A stretch of 64,000 nucleotides of DNA from Bacillota bacterium (GCA_023407175.1 JAEYMU010000024.1:62001-126000), one strand, 5' to 3'; shown: positions 7,494-16,528, numbered from the stretch's first letter. The notes: generated by a model not told the origin, from the letters alone. Numbers and translations are program-made.

Positions 7494-8690
7494 ATGAGTT
7501 CAACATTGAAAACGGAATTTGTGGGAGTATCCATGCCAAACCCTTTTATGATTGCTTCTGCGCCGCCGTCAGCGAAGCCTGAAATCGTTGCAAGAGCATT
7601 TGATATGGGATGGGGCGGTGCAATGATGAAGACGATTCAATATACCCCAAGATGGACCAAGCAAAATGTGAATCCAAGAATTAATGCCGTAAAGCAGGGC
7701 AGGAGTATCCTTGGATTCACCAATTTTGAGATTGGCAGTACAATGTCCGTGGAAAAATGGGCCGAGGGTATCTCCTGGTTAAAAGGAAGATATCCAAAGC
7801 ATCCGGTATTTGTCAGTCTGATGCATACAGATATTTTAAAGGAAGAGGAATGGAAGGAGCTCACCGTAATCTTTGATCAGGCAGGAGCGGATGGCTTTGA
7901 ACTGAATCTTTCCTGCTCCCATGGACAGGCGGAAAGCGGCTGCGGTGCCGTATTGGGAGCTGACCCGGATATGATTAAAATGGTCACGGGTTGGGTGGTT
8001 TCACAGACAGCTAAGCCGGTAATTCCTAAATTAACTGCACTAACCGTGGACCTTCCCACCAGGGGGAGGGCGGCAAAGGAGGCGGGAGCAAAGGCAATCA
8101 GTGCTATCAATACCCTGAGCTCATTGCCGGGAATTGACCTTGATACCTTCCAACCTGTCAATGCAGTGGAGGGAATGAGTGCATTCCAGGGAGCCAGCGG
8201 CAGGATGATACGACCCATCGCGCTTCGTTGTGTGGCCGAGCTTGCTGCTGCGACGCAGCTGCCGATCTCGGCCACCGGAGGCTGTTATACCTGGGAGGAT
8301 GCGGCGCAGTTTATTCTTGCCGGTGCCCAGACGGTTCAGGTATGTTCTGCGGTTATGGAATTTGGCTATGGTATTATAGACCAGTTAAATTCGGGATTGC
8401 TGAAATATATGGAGGAAAAGGGCTTCGAAAGTATTGAAGCCTTCAGAGGAAAAACCCTGCCCTATATTACCCGTCAGATTAATCTAAGCCGTGATTATAA
8501 GCTGCGGGCCAAAGTAACGCAGGAGACCTGCATTGGCTGCGGCAGATGTGTGACCAGCTGTGCGGACAACGGTTTCGGTGCCATGAAGCTGCTTCATAAT
8601 AAAGCGGTAAATGATATCCAACTTTGTGACGGCTGCGGTCTTTGCAGCCAGATCTGCCCGAAGGAGAGTATCACTATGGTTAACAGATAA
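7494..8690 (+). CDS. Dihydropyrimidine dehydrogenase-like (PreA-type) flavoprotein with C-terminal 2[4Fe-4S] domain
   Basis: 398 residues. A dihydroorotate-dehydrogenase-like FMN barrel (about 1-325) contains ELNLSCSHGQAESGCG and the FMN phosphate region ISATGGCYTWEDA. A bacterial ferredoxin domain follows, with cysteines 346, 349, 352, 356 and 378, 381, 384, 388. The PreA subunit reduces uracil or thymine to the dihydro form with the NAD(P)H subunit PreT, which is not in this window. It heads a tight operon with the ring-opening hydrolase and the carbamoyl hydrolase, the order of reductive pyrimidine degradation. Ribosome binding site GGAGG precedes the ATG. Confidence 0.88.
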   Translation: MSSTLKTEFVGVSMPNPFMIASAPPSAKPEIVARAFDMGWGGAMMKTIQYTPRWTKQNVNPRINAVKQGRSILGFTNFEIGSTMSVEKWAEGISWLKGRYPKHPVFVSLMHTDILKEEEWKELTVIFDQAGADGFELNLSCSHGQAESGCGAVLGADPDMIKMVTGWVVSQTAKPVIPKLTALTVDLPTRGRAAKEAGAKAISAINTLSSLPGIDLDTFQPVNAVEGMSAFQGASGRMIRPIALRCVAELAAATQLPISATGGCYTWEDAAQFILAGAQTVQVCSAVMEFGYGIIDQLNSGLLKYMEEKGFESIEAFRGKTLPYITRQINLSRDYKLRAKVTQETCIGCGRCVTSCADNGFGAMKLLHNKAVNDIQLCDGCGLCSQICPKESITMVNR

Positions 8691-8708
8691 GCCGAAGGAG
8701 GGGTTCGC

Positions 8709-10109
8709 ATGAAGGCTGATATGAATATAATTAACGCCGCCTGTGTCTATCCGGAGGGGTTTAGAGCTTGCTGTATTGAGATAAGGGACGGTGTAATTAC
8801 CGCAATCCATGATAAAAGCTCGGAGCTATCCTCCTGCGATCAGGTAGTGGATGCGAAGGACTATCTGGTAATGCCCGGAATGATTGATTCCCATGTACAT
8901 ATTCGGGGTGGGGACTTCTCCTACCGAGAGGATTTTTACTCCGGCTCCGTTGCGGCAGCGGCAAGCGGTATTACCACGATTCTTGAGATGCCTGGCTGTG
9001 CAAAGCCGGCTTCCACGTTGGAGCATTTCCTGCTTCGGGTAGAGGAGGTGGGACGGGAAGGCGCCTTGAACTTTGGGCTGTATGGAGGAGCCGGAGGCGA
9101 TAATCTTGAGGAGATACCAAAGCTTAGGAAAGCCGGTGCAATCGGCTACAAGACCTTTCAGATGGCTCCGGTAGCCGGAAGGGAAAAGGAATTCTACGGA
9201 TTATGTACGAGAACCTATGAGGATATGGTCAGGGTAATGAAGGCTGTTAAAGAAACCGGACTGACGCTGACCGTACACTGTGAAAGCCAGGATATCATTG
9301 ACAGATTGACCCCGGAAATTCTTAAGAAAGATCCCCTAAGTCTTCGCGGCTTTATTGCTTCAAGGCCTGTAGAGGCAGAGCTTGAATCGGTAAAGCTGAC
9401 AATCCGGGCAGCAGGACAGACCGGCTGTCGAACCATCATCGCCCATGTCAGCGCCCCGGAGACAATGGAGCTTATCTTGAAGGCAAGGAAAGAGGGGATG
9501 GAAATGTATTCAGAAACCTGTGCCCATTATCTGTGCTTTGACAGGGAGCAGATGCTGCCCTATCATGTCTTTGCCCGTATGAAGCCGCCTTTTCGCGACC
9601 GCAAAAGAGTGGACCGGATGGCCGAATTATTCGGAGAAAATAGCTTTGATGTCATCGGCAGTGATCATGCACCCTTTACAAGAGAAGAAAAGCTAAGAGC
9701 CGGGAACAATGTATGGAAATCGGTGGATGGCCTTTACGGGCTGGAGCTTACCCTGCCGTTACTGTTGAAAATGGTGGAGGAGGGGAAGGCCTCCTATGAA
9801 TCCATAGTCAAAGCCTTTTCAGAGAATACGGCTAAAATATTCGGCCTGAAAGGCAAGGGAAGAATTGAACCGGGCAGAGACGGTGACCTGCTTCTGGTTA
9901 GAAGACTGAAGCATCCAAGGAAGCTGGATATCAATCTATTATATTGCAAATGCAGGGATTGCGCCGTTATATATGACGGTATTCTGTTCCGGCATGAGCT
10001 TGCCATGACCATTCTCGGCGGAAGAATTGTATACCGGGAGGGTCAGGTGAGGCTTAATAAGGGAAGTTCAAACATAATTCATATAGGCAGAATGGAGGTA
10101 TTATGCTGA
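8709..10109 (+). CDS. Dihydropyrimidinase / allantoinase-family cyclic amidohydrolase
   Basis: 466 residues of the urease-like amidohydrolase fold, opening cyclic ureides. All binuclear metal ligands are visible: His62 and His64 in DSHVHIRGG, the carbamylated Lys148 in IGYKTFQMAP, His190 in LTVHCES, His246 in IIAHVSAPE and Asp319 in VIGSDHAPFT. Placed between the dihydropyrimidine dehydrogenase-like gene and a carbamoyl hydrolase, dihydropyrimidinase is the best reading. Allantoinase and hydantoinase are close relatives and cannot be excluded. Its stop overlaps the next start by 7 nt. Confidence 0.88.
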   Translation: MKADMNIINAACVYPEGFRACCIEIRDGVITAIHDKSSELSSCDQVVDAKDYLVMPGMIDSHVHIRGGDFSYREDFYSGSVAAAASGITTILEMPGCAKPASTLEHFLLRVEEVGREGALNFGLYGGAGGDNLEEIPKLRKAGAIGYKTFQMAPVAGREKEFYGLCTRTYEDMVRVMKAVKETGLTLTVHCESQDIIDRLTPEILKKDPLSLRGFIASRPVEAELESVKLTIRAAGQTGCRTIIAHVSAPETMELILKARKEGMEMYSETCAHYLCFDREQMLPYHVFARMKPPFRDRKRVDRMAELFGENSFDVIGSDHAPFTREEKLRAGNNVWKSVDGLYGLELTLPLLLKMVEEGKASYESIVKAFSENTAKIFGLKGKGRIEPGRDGDLLLVRRLKHPRKLDINLLYCKCRDCAVIYDGILFRHELAMTILGGRIVYREGQVRLNKGSSNIIHIGRMEVLC

Positions 10110-11320
10110 AAGCAGATCCAGTCAGAATGAAAAGAAGAATTGATACCATTGCCGGCTTTACCGAAGAGGAAGGCAGGATAACGAGAAGAACCTACAGTCA
10201 GGCCTGGGTGCAATCAACCGAATATGTGAAGGCTGAAATGGAAGCGACGGGAATGACGGTCCGTATGGACTCCTTCGGGAATTTGATCGGCAGATTTAAT
10301 CCGGGGAACAGTGCGAAGAAGCCGTATGCAATCGGCTCCCATATTGATTCCGTTCAGAATGCCGGTGCCTATGACGGTGTTGCGGGAGTGGTCGTGGGAC
10401 TTGAAATGATATCCATGCTGTATGATAATAAAGTAATACCTAAAGTACCGATTGAGGTGCTGGCAACTGCGGATGAGGAAGGTGCCATCTGTCAGAAGGG
10501 ATATTTCGGTGCCAGATTTATGGCCGGTAATATGTCGATGGAAGAGCTGTTGAGCTATCGAAATATTGACGGAAAGAACGTGGAGGAGCTGCGCAGGGAA
10601 AGTGGTATCTTTGAGAATACTGTTTTTGGGACGGATAACGGCTGGGCCAAGGATTATTATGAGCGCTTTTATGAGGTTCATGTTGAGCAGGGCAATGCTC
10701 TGGAAGCAAACTCCAGGGATGTGGGAATTGTACAGGGCGTGGTAGGCATAGGAAGACTTTTCATTGATTTTTATGGGGAATCCGACCATGCAGGACCAAC
10801 TCTGATGCAGGACCGCCATGATTCCATGGTTGCGGCGGCTGATTTTATATTGAAGGCCTGGGAGACGGGGCAGGCCGACAACGGCCGTGCAGTCACTACG
10901 GTTGCCCGAATTCAGAATTATCCGAACATCCATAACGTGATTGCCGGAAAGACCTCGCTTGTCTTTGATTACAGAGCCATTGAGGACAGCAAGGCGCAGG
11001 AGATCAAGGATAAGATGGAGAAATACGCACTGGGTCTGGAGGGTAAATACGGAGTAAGGACGGATATTATCCGTGAGGTTTATACCCCGGTGAAATTATT
11101 TGCTCCATCCCTGATAGAGGAAATCCGAGGCCTGAATATGCCGAATTCCATGGAATTATATAGCTGGGCCGGTCATGACGCGAAAATGTTTGCCGAGCTT
11201 TGTGACACCACAATGATTTTTATGCCCAGTATCGGCGGGAAAAGCCATTCTCCCATGGAATATACCTCCATTGAAAGCTTTGAATTAGTATGTAATAATT
11301 TTATTCAATTATTTTTGTAA
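10103..11320 (+). CDS. Zn-dependent N-carbamoyl amino acid hydrolase / allantoate amidohydrolase family (M20)
   Basis: 405 residues. Family motifs: IGSHIDSVQNAGAYDGVAG (His80, Asp91), DEEGAICQKGYFGARF (Glu125-Glu126), EVHVEQGNALE and the late AGHDAKMFAE. HyuC/AllC enzymes release carbamate (ammonia and CO2) from N-carbamoyl amino acids, allantoate or N-carbamoyl-beta-alanine. After the reductase and cyclic amidohydrolase, removal of the carbamoyl group from ureidopropionate to give beta-alanine is the natural third step. The exact substrate is inference. Translationally coupled to the preceding gene. Confidence 0.9.
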   Translation: MLKADPVRMKRRIDTIAGFTEEEGRITRRTYSQAWVQSTEYVKAEMEATGMTVRMDSFGNLIGRFNPGNSAKKPYAIGSHIDSVQNAGAYDGVAGVVVGLEMISMLYDNKVIPKVPIEVLATADEEGAICQKGYFGARFMAGNMSMEELLSYRNIDGKNVEELRRESGIFENTVFGTDNGWAKDYYERFYEVHVEQGNALEANSRDVGIVQGVVGIGRLFIDFYGESDHAGPTLMQDRHDSMVAAADFILKAWETGQADNGRAVTTVARIQNYPNIHNVIAGKTSLVFDYRAIEDSKAQEIKDKMEKYALGLEGKYGVRTDIIREVYTPVKLFAPSLIEEIRGLNMPNSMELYSWAGHDAKMFAELCDTTMIFMPSIGGKSHSPMEYTSIESFELVCNNFIQLFL

Positions 11321-11321
11321 T

Positions 11322-11365
11322 TTTGGACAGATGACCTTTAATTCACAGGACGGCTGATATATGAT
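11322..11365 (+). promoter_or_regulatory. 18-bp dyad plus -10 (regulon site B) upstream of the MmgE/PrpD gene
   Basis: TTTGGACAGATGACCTTT spans 11322-11339, two bases after the preceding stop codon. A TATGAT -10 (11360-11365) starts exactly 20 nt downstream, as at the other sites. The predicted start near 11372 leaves a leader of about 105 nt with two hairpins before the ATG at 11477. No matching -10 exists on the opposite side. Confidence 0.65.
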
Positions 11366-11384
11366 ACACACTAATACCGATGCA

Positions 11385-11450
11385 TATCGCAAGCCCGCTT
11401 GCGATACTGCTGAAATAAGAAGTGTGAAAATTGCTCTTTATTTTCACACT
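11385..11450 (+). repeat. Two stem-loops in the leader of the MmgE/PrpD gene
   Basis: TATCGCAAG / CTTGCGATA (11385-11406, 4-nt loop) and AGTGTGAAAAT / ATTTTCACACT (11421-11450). Neither is followed by a T-run, so they are not simple terminators. CACACTAATA occurs twice (near 11367 and 11445), which would allow alternative pairing of the AGTGTG strand. A similar GTGTGAA-armed stem lies upstream of the TudS-like gene at 21676. Confidence 0.5.
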
Positions 11451-11476
11451 AATAAAAAGAAAAAGAGGTCTGTAGG

Positions 11477-12859
11477 ATGGAGACAATAGCAAAAAAAATA
11501 GCAAAGCTGACAGTCGGTTTAAGATTTGAGGATTTGCCGGAATATGCTGTTAAGCATGCGAAAATGCTTACCCTGGATGTACTTTCGTCCATGGTTGGTA
11601 CCAGAAATATAATAACAAGCAAAATAGCCAGAGAAATTGCAGAGGAGCTTGGCGGTCCCGAGGAAGGAACCATCGTAGGCTCCGCAAAAAAAGCAGCACT
11701 TCCGAATGCCGCCTTTGCAAATGCAATTCAATGCTACGGCTATGATTTTGTTGATGATCATAATGAATCCAATGCCCACCCGTCACCGGCAACCTACCCG
11801 GTAAGCCTTGCGCTGGCGGAGAGCTTAAGAAAGAGCGGTAAGGAATTCCTTGAGGCAGCAGCAATCGGCAATGAGGTCGTATGCCGGATGGGAAGTGCTT
11901 ATTTGGGGGACATGTACTATCAGGGCTTTCATCCTACCAGCACCTGTGGCACCATGGGCGGGGCCGTTTCGGCAGCAAAGCTGATGGGTCTGGATGAAAC
12001 CGGCGTGCTTTACAGCCAGGGGATTGCAGGCAGTATGGTGGCAGGCTTGATGGCCTGGAATTCGGAAGGCTGCTTTACAAAGAGGCTGCAGGCCGGGCAT
12101 CCGGCCATGAATGCCATTATTGCAGCAAGAATGGCCGCCAAGGGCTTTAACGGACCTACAGATATCTTCGAGGGAAAGGACGGCCTGCTCCATGCCTATT
12201 CCTACCTGGACCATTATGATACCAAGTATCTGACCGAGGGACTGGGTGAAAGCTGGATTTTTGCCACCTCCAGCATCAAGGTATATCCCTGCTGCAGATA
12301 TTCGGGAGGACATCTGGATGCCTGCCTTGAAATTGTGGGGAAATATCACCCGAAGGCAGAGGAGATTGAGAAAATCAATATCCGTTCCTCCAGATATACC
12401 ATGCGTTTACTGGCGGAGGAGAGAAAATGGCATCCGCAAAATATCGTTGATCTGCAATTCAGTATGCCTTATCAGGCAGCGATTGCATTTAAAAATGGTA
12501 AGGTGACGGTGGATGAATTTGATGTGGAATATATCAAGGACCCCCTCGTTCAGAGATTAATTGCAGCGACTACGGTTGTTCTGGACCCGGTATTTGAGGA
12601 AAGATATCCGGAGCATTACTCCAGTGCGGTCGAGCTTGTCATGAAGGACGGCAGCAGATATGAGGCAGTGATTGATGACCCGAAGGGAGACTTTAGAAAT
12701 CCTGTAACCTATGAGGATGTGGAGAATAAATTCAGAAGCCTTGCAAACAGGGTATACGGGGAACCGGACCGGACGGAGCAGATCATTGCATTTGTAAAGA
12801 AGCTGGAAGCCCAGACGGACATGTCGGAATTAATGGTACTTGTAAATGATGTAAAGTAG
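11477..12859 (+). CDS. MmgE/PrpD family protein
   Basis: 460 residues, the normal length. The family includes 2-methylcitrate dehydratase, cis-aconitate decarboxylase and many members of unknown substrate. DVLSSMVGTRN near the N-terminus, HPSPATYPVSLALAE and YPCCRYSGGHLDACLEI are typical. In nitrogen and sugar catabolic clusters these proteins are often dehydratases or isomerases of unknown detail. It is cytosolic, with no signal peptide. It has its own promoter (site B) and a terminator after it, so it can be a single-gene unit within the locus. The ribosome binding site is weak (AAAGAGG, distant). Confidence 0.88.
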   Translation: METIAKKIAKLTVGLRFEDLPEYAVKHAKMLTLDVLSSMVGTRNIITSKIAREIAEELGGPEEGTIVGSAKKAALPNAAFANAIQCYGYDFVDDHNESNAHPSPATYPVSLALAESLRKSGKEFLEAAAIGNEVVCRMGSAYLGDMYYQGFHPTSTCGTMGGAVSAAKLMGLDETGVLYSQGIAGSMVAGLMAWNSEGCFTKRLQAGHPAMNAIIAARMAAKGFNGPTDIFEGKDGLLHAYSYLDHYDTKYLTEGLGESWIFATSSIKVYPCCRYSGGHLDACLEIVGKYHPKAEEIEKINIRSSRYTMRLLAEERKWHPQNIVDLQFSMPYQAAIAFKNGKVTVDEFDVEYIKDPLVQRLIAATTVVLDPVFEERYPEHYSSAVELVMKDGSRYEAVIDDPKGDFRNPVTYEDVENKFRSLANRVYGEPDRTEQIIAFVKKLEAQTDMSELMVLVNDVK

Positions 12860-12891
12860 CAGAACCAAAATTTCATATAAGATTAATGCAG

Positions 12892-12925
12892 AGGCGCACA
12901 AACAATTAAGATTGTGCGCCTTTTG
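12892..12925 (+). terminator. Terminator between the MmgE/PrpD gene and the ABC importer operon
   Basis: GGCGCACAA (12893-12901) pairs with TTGTGCGCC (12912-12920), followed by TTTTG. The T-run is short, so read-through into the transporter operon is plausible. No copy of the 18-bp dyad lies between here and 12963. Confidence 0.8.
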
Positions 12926-12962
12926 TATTTGTATGCCGCTGAAGCGGCGGATGGAGGTCATT

Positions 12963-13757
12963 ATGGATTGGAACAATATGGACGACGCAAGCGCCGATAT
13001 TCATGCGGAAGACGTGAGTATGATTTTCAACAGCAATAAGGGAGAGAAAACCCAGGCACTAAGCCATGTGACCCTGGATATAAAAAAGGGAGAATTTGTG
13101 TCACTCTTAGGGCCCTCCGGCTGCGGTAAGACGACGCTGCTGCGAATTATTGCCGATTTGATTAAGCCGACAGAGGGGAAGGTTACCATCGGAGGTATGA
13201 CCCCGGAACAGATGAGAAAAAACAGGCAGTATGGCATGGTTTTTCAAAGCCCTGTTTTATACGACTGGCGTACCGTTTTACGAAATGTCATGCTCCCTCT
13301 TGAGATTATGCATGTGCCGCGGCCAAAAAGGTTTGAGAAGGCGGAGAAGATGCTGGATATGGTTGGACTGTCCGAATATACGGAGCATTATCCCTTTCAG
13401 CTAAGCGGCGGTATGCAGCAGAGAGTCGGAATCGCAAGGGCCCTGGTTATGAATCCGAAGATACTTCTAATGGACGAGCCCTTCTCAGCCCTGGATGAGT
13501 TTACCCGGGAGAAGCTGAATGAGGACCTGCTGAAAATATGGAAAAAGACCAATAAAACAGTGGTCTTTGTTACGCATAATATCCCCGAATCTGTATTTTT
13601 ATCGGACAAAATTGTAGTACTTTCCCCGCATCCCGGAAGAGTTTCCGCCATTGTGGACATTGATCTTCCAAGACCACGTACCAGGGCATTAAGGGATACC
13701 CCGGAATTTAACAACTATGTGGTTAAGATACGAAATAGCTTTGAAGGAGTCGATTGA
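12963..13757 (+). CDS. ABC importer ATP-binding protein (SsuB/TauB/ThiZ type)
   Basis: 264 residues. Walker A GPSGCGKTTLLR, signature LSGGMQQRVGIARAL and Walker B ILLMDEPFSALDE are intact, and the H-loop is in VFVTHNIPE. This is the nitrate/sulfonate/taurine/hydroxymethylpyrimidine class. The ATG at 12963, five nt after GGAGG, is used; the frame is open further upstream but that stretch is part of the terminator. It forms an operon with two permeases and a binding protein that follow without real gaps. Confidence 0.92.
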   Translation: MDWNNMDDASADIHAEDVSMIFNSNKGEKTQALSHVTLDIKKGEFVSLLGPSGCGKTTLLRIIADLIKPTEGKVTIGGMTPEQMRKNRQYGMVFQSPVLYDWRTVLRNVMLPLEIMHVPRPKRFEKAEKMLDMVGLSEYTEHYPFQLSGGMQQRVGIARALVMNPKILLMDEPFSALDEFTREKLNEDLLKIWKKTNKTVVFVTHNIPESVFLSDKIVVLSPHPGRVSAIVDIDLPRPRTRALRDTPEFNNYVVKIRNSFEGVD

Positions 13758-13758
13758 T

Positions 13759-14559
13759 ATGAAGAAAAAACCGGTCAACAGAAAAATAGTAATTACGGTA
13801 TGGTTAATCGGAGTTCTGATTTTCTGGGAGGTAGCTGCATTTTCCATCCGTAATGTTTTCACAGTAAGGGTTCCGGACCAGAAGCTGCCATATTTTCACG
13901 ATGTGCTGGTTAATTTTGTATCACAGTTTTCCGGTCTGTCCCAATCGGCATGGGTAACGATGACCAATGCCGCCCATGGTTTTTTCATCGGAACGATCAT
14001 CGGTTGTATCGTAGCGCTGGTGATGAGCTGGTCAAAGGCCATCGAAAGAATCGCATTTCCTTATCTGATTACCTCTCAGATGATACCTGTGCTCGGACTT
14101 GCACCCATTATCTACAAGATAGTCGGAGGGGGAGAGGCAGCCAGGGTTGCAATTTCAGCCTTTATTTCCTTCTTTCCGGTTGCGGTCAATCTCCTTGCAG
14201 GCTTTAACAATGTGGATGTCCAGAGAAAGGAGCTCTTATACTCCTATTCCACCAGCAAGCCTGTGGTCTATATGAAGCTGATGATACCATCGGCTCTGCC
14301 GCACCTGTTTGTCGGTATGAAGATAGCGGCTCCAAGAACGGTTACAGCAGCGATACTGATTGAAATGATGGGAACTACGGAGGGCATCGGTGTTAAAATC
14401 CTGTATTCCCTGTACTACATCGGCGGAGGCTCCTTAACCTTCTGGTCCTGTGTTATTATGGCAGCCCTGCTCGGTATGTTAAGCTACCTGGCCGTATCCA
14501 TCATAGAGTGGATCATAATACCCTGGGAAAAGGCGATGTTAAAGAAGGGAGGCGTCTGA
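13759..14559 (+). CDS. ABC importer permease 1 (BPD_transp_1, SsuC type)
   Basis: 267 residues with about six membrane segments and the coupling-helix region around RKELLYSYSTSKPVVYMKLMIPSALPHL, typical of binding-protein-dependent permeases. The start at 13759 lies one nt after the ATPase stop and 9 nt after AAGGAG. It pairs with the next permease to form a heterodimeric channel, which is less usual than the homodimeric SsuC arrangement but common in Clostridia. Confidence 0.92.
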   Translation: MKKKPVNRKIVITVWLIGVLIFWEVAAFSIRNVFTVRVPDQKLPYFHDVLVNFVSQFSGLSQSAWVTMTNAAHGFFIGTIIGCIVALVMSWSKAIERIAFPYLITSQMIPVLGLAPIIYKIVGGGEAARVAISAFISFFPVAVNLLAGFNNVDVQRKELLYSYSTSKPVVYMKLMIPSALPHLFVGMKIAAPRTVTAAILIEMMGTTEGIGVKILYSLYYIGGGSLTFWSCVIMAALLGMLSYLAVSIIEWIIIPWEKAMLKKGGV

Positions 14560-14560
14560 T

Positions 14561-15343
14561 ATGTATAAGAAGAGTATCTATGACAGAAAAAGCGTCCGTT
14601 TTCTTATGCCGATTGTATTCGGAGTATTCTTCTTTCTATTCTGGGAGAAGGGGGGACTGCATTGGCTGATGGGTTTGAAGCCTTACGATTTGCCCATACC
14701 CTCTAAGATAGCGGAGGTTTTTGCAGAGGAATATCCTGTGCTTTTAAAGCACACTCAGGTGACGGCTCTGGAGGCAATCATCGGTTTGATCATAGGCTCC
14801 CTGCTCGGCTTTGGGGTAGCGGTATTTGCAACCGTATTCCCGAACTGGGGCTACGGCGGACTGGCTCTCATGTCAGCAGTGAATGCCATTCCTACCACTG
14901 CAATGGCTCCGATTATGAATAACTGGATTGGAAGAGATGTAGGCTCCAAGATTGCCGTTGTTATTTTCTTTACCATGGCAGCCATGGCGATCAATACCTA
15001 CCGGGGACTTACGGTATTGCCTCCCTTTGCACTGGATCTTATGAATACCTACAATGCGACGAAGAAAGAAATATTTTTTAAATTGAGATTGCCCAACTGC
15101 GTCCCGAGTATTTTCACGGCACTTAAGATAACCTGTACCACCAGTATGCTGTCGGCAATCATTGCCGAATTCTTTTCCTCTTACGCAGGTCTTGGCTATA
15201 AGGTCAATACAGTGCTGCAGATGGGTAAAAATGCGGAAGGGTGGGCCTATATCGCATGTGCGGCTGCCTTTGGAATTATCATGCACATGCTCGTAACCCT
15301 GGTAGAAAGCCGTGTTACAAGATGGCACGCTTCACAAAGATAA
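14561..15343 (+). CDS. ABC importer permease 2 (BPD_transp_1, SsuC type)
   Basis: 260 residues with about six membrane segments. The coupling region is NTYNATKKEIFFKLRLPNCV followed by PSIFTALK. It begins one nt after the stop of permease 1, behind AAGGGAGG. The protein differs clearly from its neighbour, so the transporter likely has two different membrane subunits. Confidence 0.92.
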   Translation: MYKKSIYDRKSVRFLMPIVFGVFFFLFWEKGGLHWLMGLKPYDLPIPSKIAEVFAEEYPVLLKHTQVTALEAIIGLIIGSLLGFGVAVFATVFPNWGYGGLALMSAVNAIPTTAMAPIMNNWIGRDVGSKIAVVIFFTMAAMAINTYRGLTVLPPFALDLMNTYNATKKEIFFKLRLPNCVPSIFTALKITCTTSMLSAIIAEFFSSYAGLGYKVNTVLQMGKNAEGWAYIACAAAFGIIMHMLVTLVESRVTRWHASQR

Positions 15344-15376
15344 ATGAAGTTTATTATATGAAGGAGGACGAATATC

Positions 15377-16480
15377 ATGAAAATGACAACAAAGAAATTA
15401 ATCGGCCTGGTACTTGCCGCCAGCTTAATGCTTGGCGGAACAGGCTGCGGTGTCAGCAGAAATTCAGAGGACACCTCGGCAACCGCAACACCTGCGCCGG
15501 CGACACAGGCTGTGACACAGGAGGCTGCGGATGAGGATTCACAGGACACAGGGGAGCTGGTTCCGGTTTCCTTCCAGTCCAAGTGGATACCCCAGACCCA
15601 GTTCATGGGTTACTATGTGGCCCTGAGCAAAGGTTTTTATGAAGAAGAGGGACTTGACGTCACCATACTTCCGGGTGGTTCCGACATTAATGTTCCCTCC
15701 GTGGTGGAATCGGGCACTGCCCAGCTTGGTACGACCAATCTCTACAATCTGATTTCCTATCAGGAGGAGGGATATCCGCTGGTAGGTCTTTCCCAGGTGA
15801 TGCAGGATTCACCCTTCGTACTGGTTTGTAACAAGGATAAAATATCAAGTGTAGAGGATTTAAGGGGCAAGACAATCGGTGCCTGGCTTGGCGGCAATGA
15901 CTATCCGATCCGTGCCCTGTTAACCAAGTATGGTATGGACCCGGATACGGATGTAACCCTTGCAACCCAGGGAACTACAATTGACGGTTTTCTTGACGGC
16001 TCCTTTGATGCATATTCCGCGATGACCTATAATGAGCTGCTGTTAGCCTATGAAAACGGCTATACCGATGATGATTTATATCTTATCAATATGCAGGAGG
16101 AGGGCTGCGGTATGCTGGCGGACATGATCTTCTGCAATGCCGACTGGCTTAAGGATAACAAGGAAACTGCCGTCAAGTTCTTAAGAGCAACCATCAAGGG
16201 CTGGGTATACGCCTGCCAGAATGTAACAGAGGCTACGGACATTACCTATTCTTATATGGATCAGGCAAGCGCCAATTACGATCATCAGTTACAGTCTGCT
16301 GAGCGTGTGAGCAAGCTGGTTATGCCAGAGGGCTCAGACAGCTCCATTGTTGGAGCAATTGACGATACGAAGGTTCAGACAACACTTGATATTGCACTCC
16401 AGTATGAGGTAATATCCGCAATGCCTTCCATTGACAGTGTTTTTGATAAATCTGTTCTGGAGGAAGCAACGGCACAATAA
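15377..16480 (+). CDS. ABC importer substrate-binding lipoprotein (NMT1/THI5-like)
   Basis: 367 residues. The N-terminus MKMTTKKLIGLVLAASLMLG runs into GTGC, a somewhat atypical lipobox that would anchor Cys25 in the membrane. A Thr/Ala-rich linker follows (about 30-55). The mature domain resembles NMT1/THI5/SsuA-like binders (VSFQSKWIPQTQFMGYYVAL, GFYEEEGLDVTILPGG). Members bind thiamine-pyrimidine precursors, riboflavin, sulfonates or nitriles. With pyrimidine-type catabolic enzymes on both sides, a pyrimidine or related ureide is the favoured ligand, but this is inference. AGGAGG precedes the ATG. Confidence 0.9.
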   Translation: MKMTTKKLIGLVLAASLMLGGTGCGVSRNSEDTSATATPAPATQAVTQEAADEDSQDTGELVPVSFQSKWIPQTQFMGYYVALSKGFYEEEGLDVTILPGGSDINVPSVVESGTAQLGTTNLYNLISYQEEGYPLVGLSQVMQDSPFVLVCNKDKISSVEDLRGKTIGAWLGGNDYPIRALLTKYGMDPDTDVTLATQGTTIDGFLDGSFDAYSAMTYNELLLAYENGYTDDDLYLINMQEEGCGMLADMIFCNADWLKDNKETAVKFLRATIKGWVYACQNVTEATDITYSYMDQASANYDHQLQSAERVSKLVMPEGSDSSIVGAIDDTKVQTTLDIALQYEVISAMPSIDSVFDKSVLEEATAQ

Positions 16481-16528
16481 GGTTATTTGGTTTTTTACTT
16501 TATAGGACGCACTTTCCTGTAAAATAAG

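Noticed and set aside
8484..8810. 108-codon minus-strand frame across the reductase and hydrolase genes
   Set aside because: Shadow of two convincing plus-strand genes; no family similarity or ribosome binding site.
11421..11450. TGTGA / TCACA arms as a classical CRP site (also at 21676)
   Set aside because: The arms are 8 nt or more apart beyond the N6 spacing needed by CRP, and they form long continuous stems, so an RNA or repeat role is more likely.
12912..12962. Upstream in-frame extension of the ABC ATPase
   Set aside because: The extra codons overlap the terminator stem and the real ribosome binding site lies just before the ATG at 12963.
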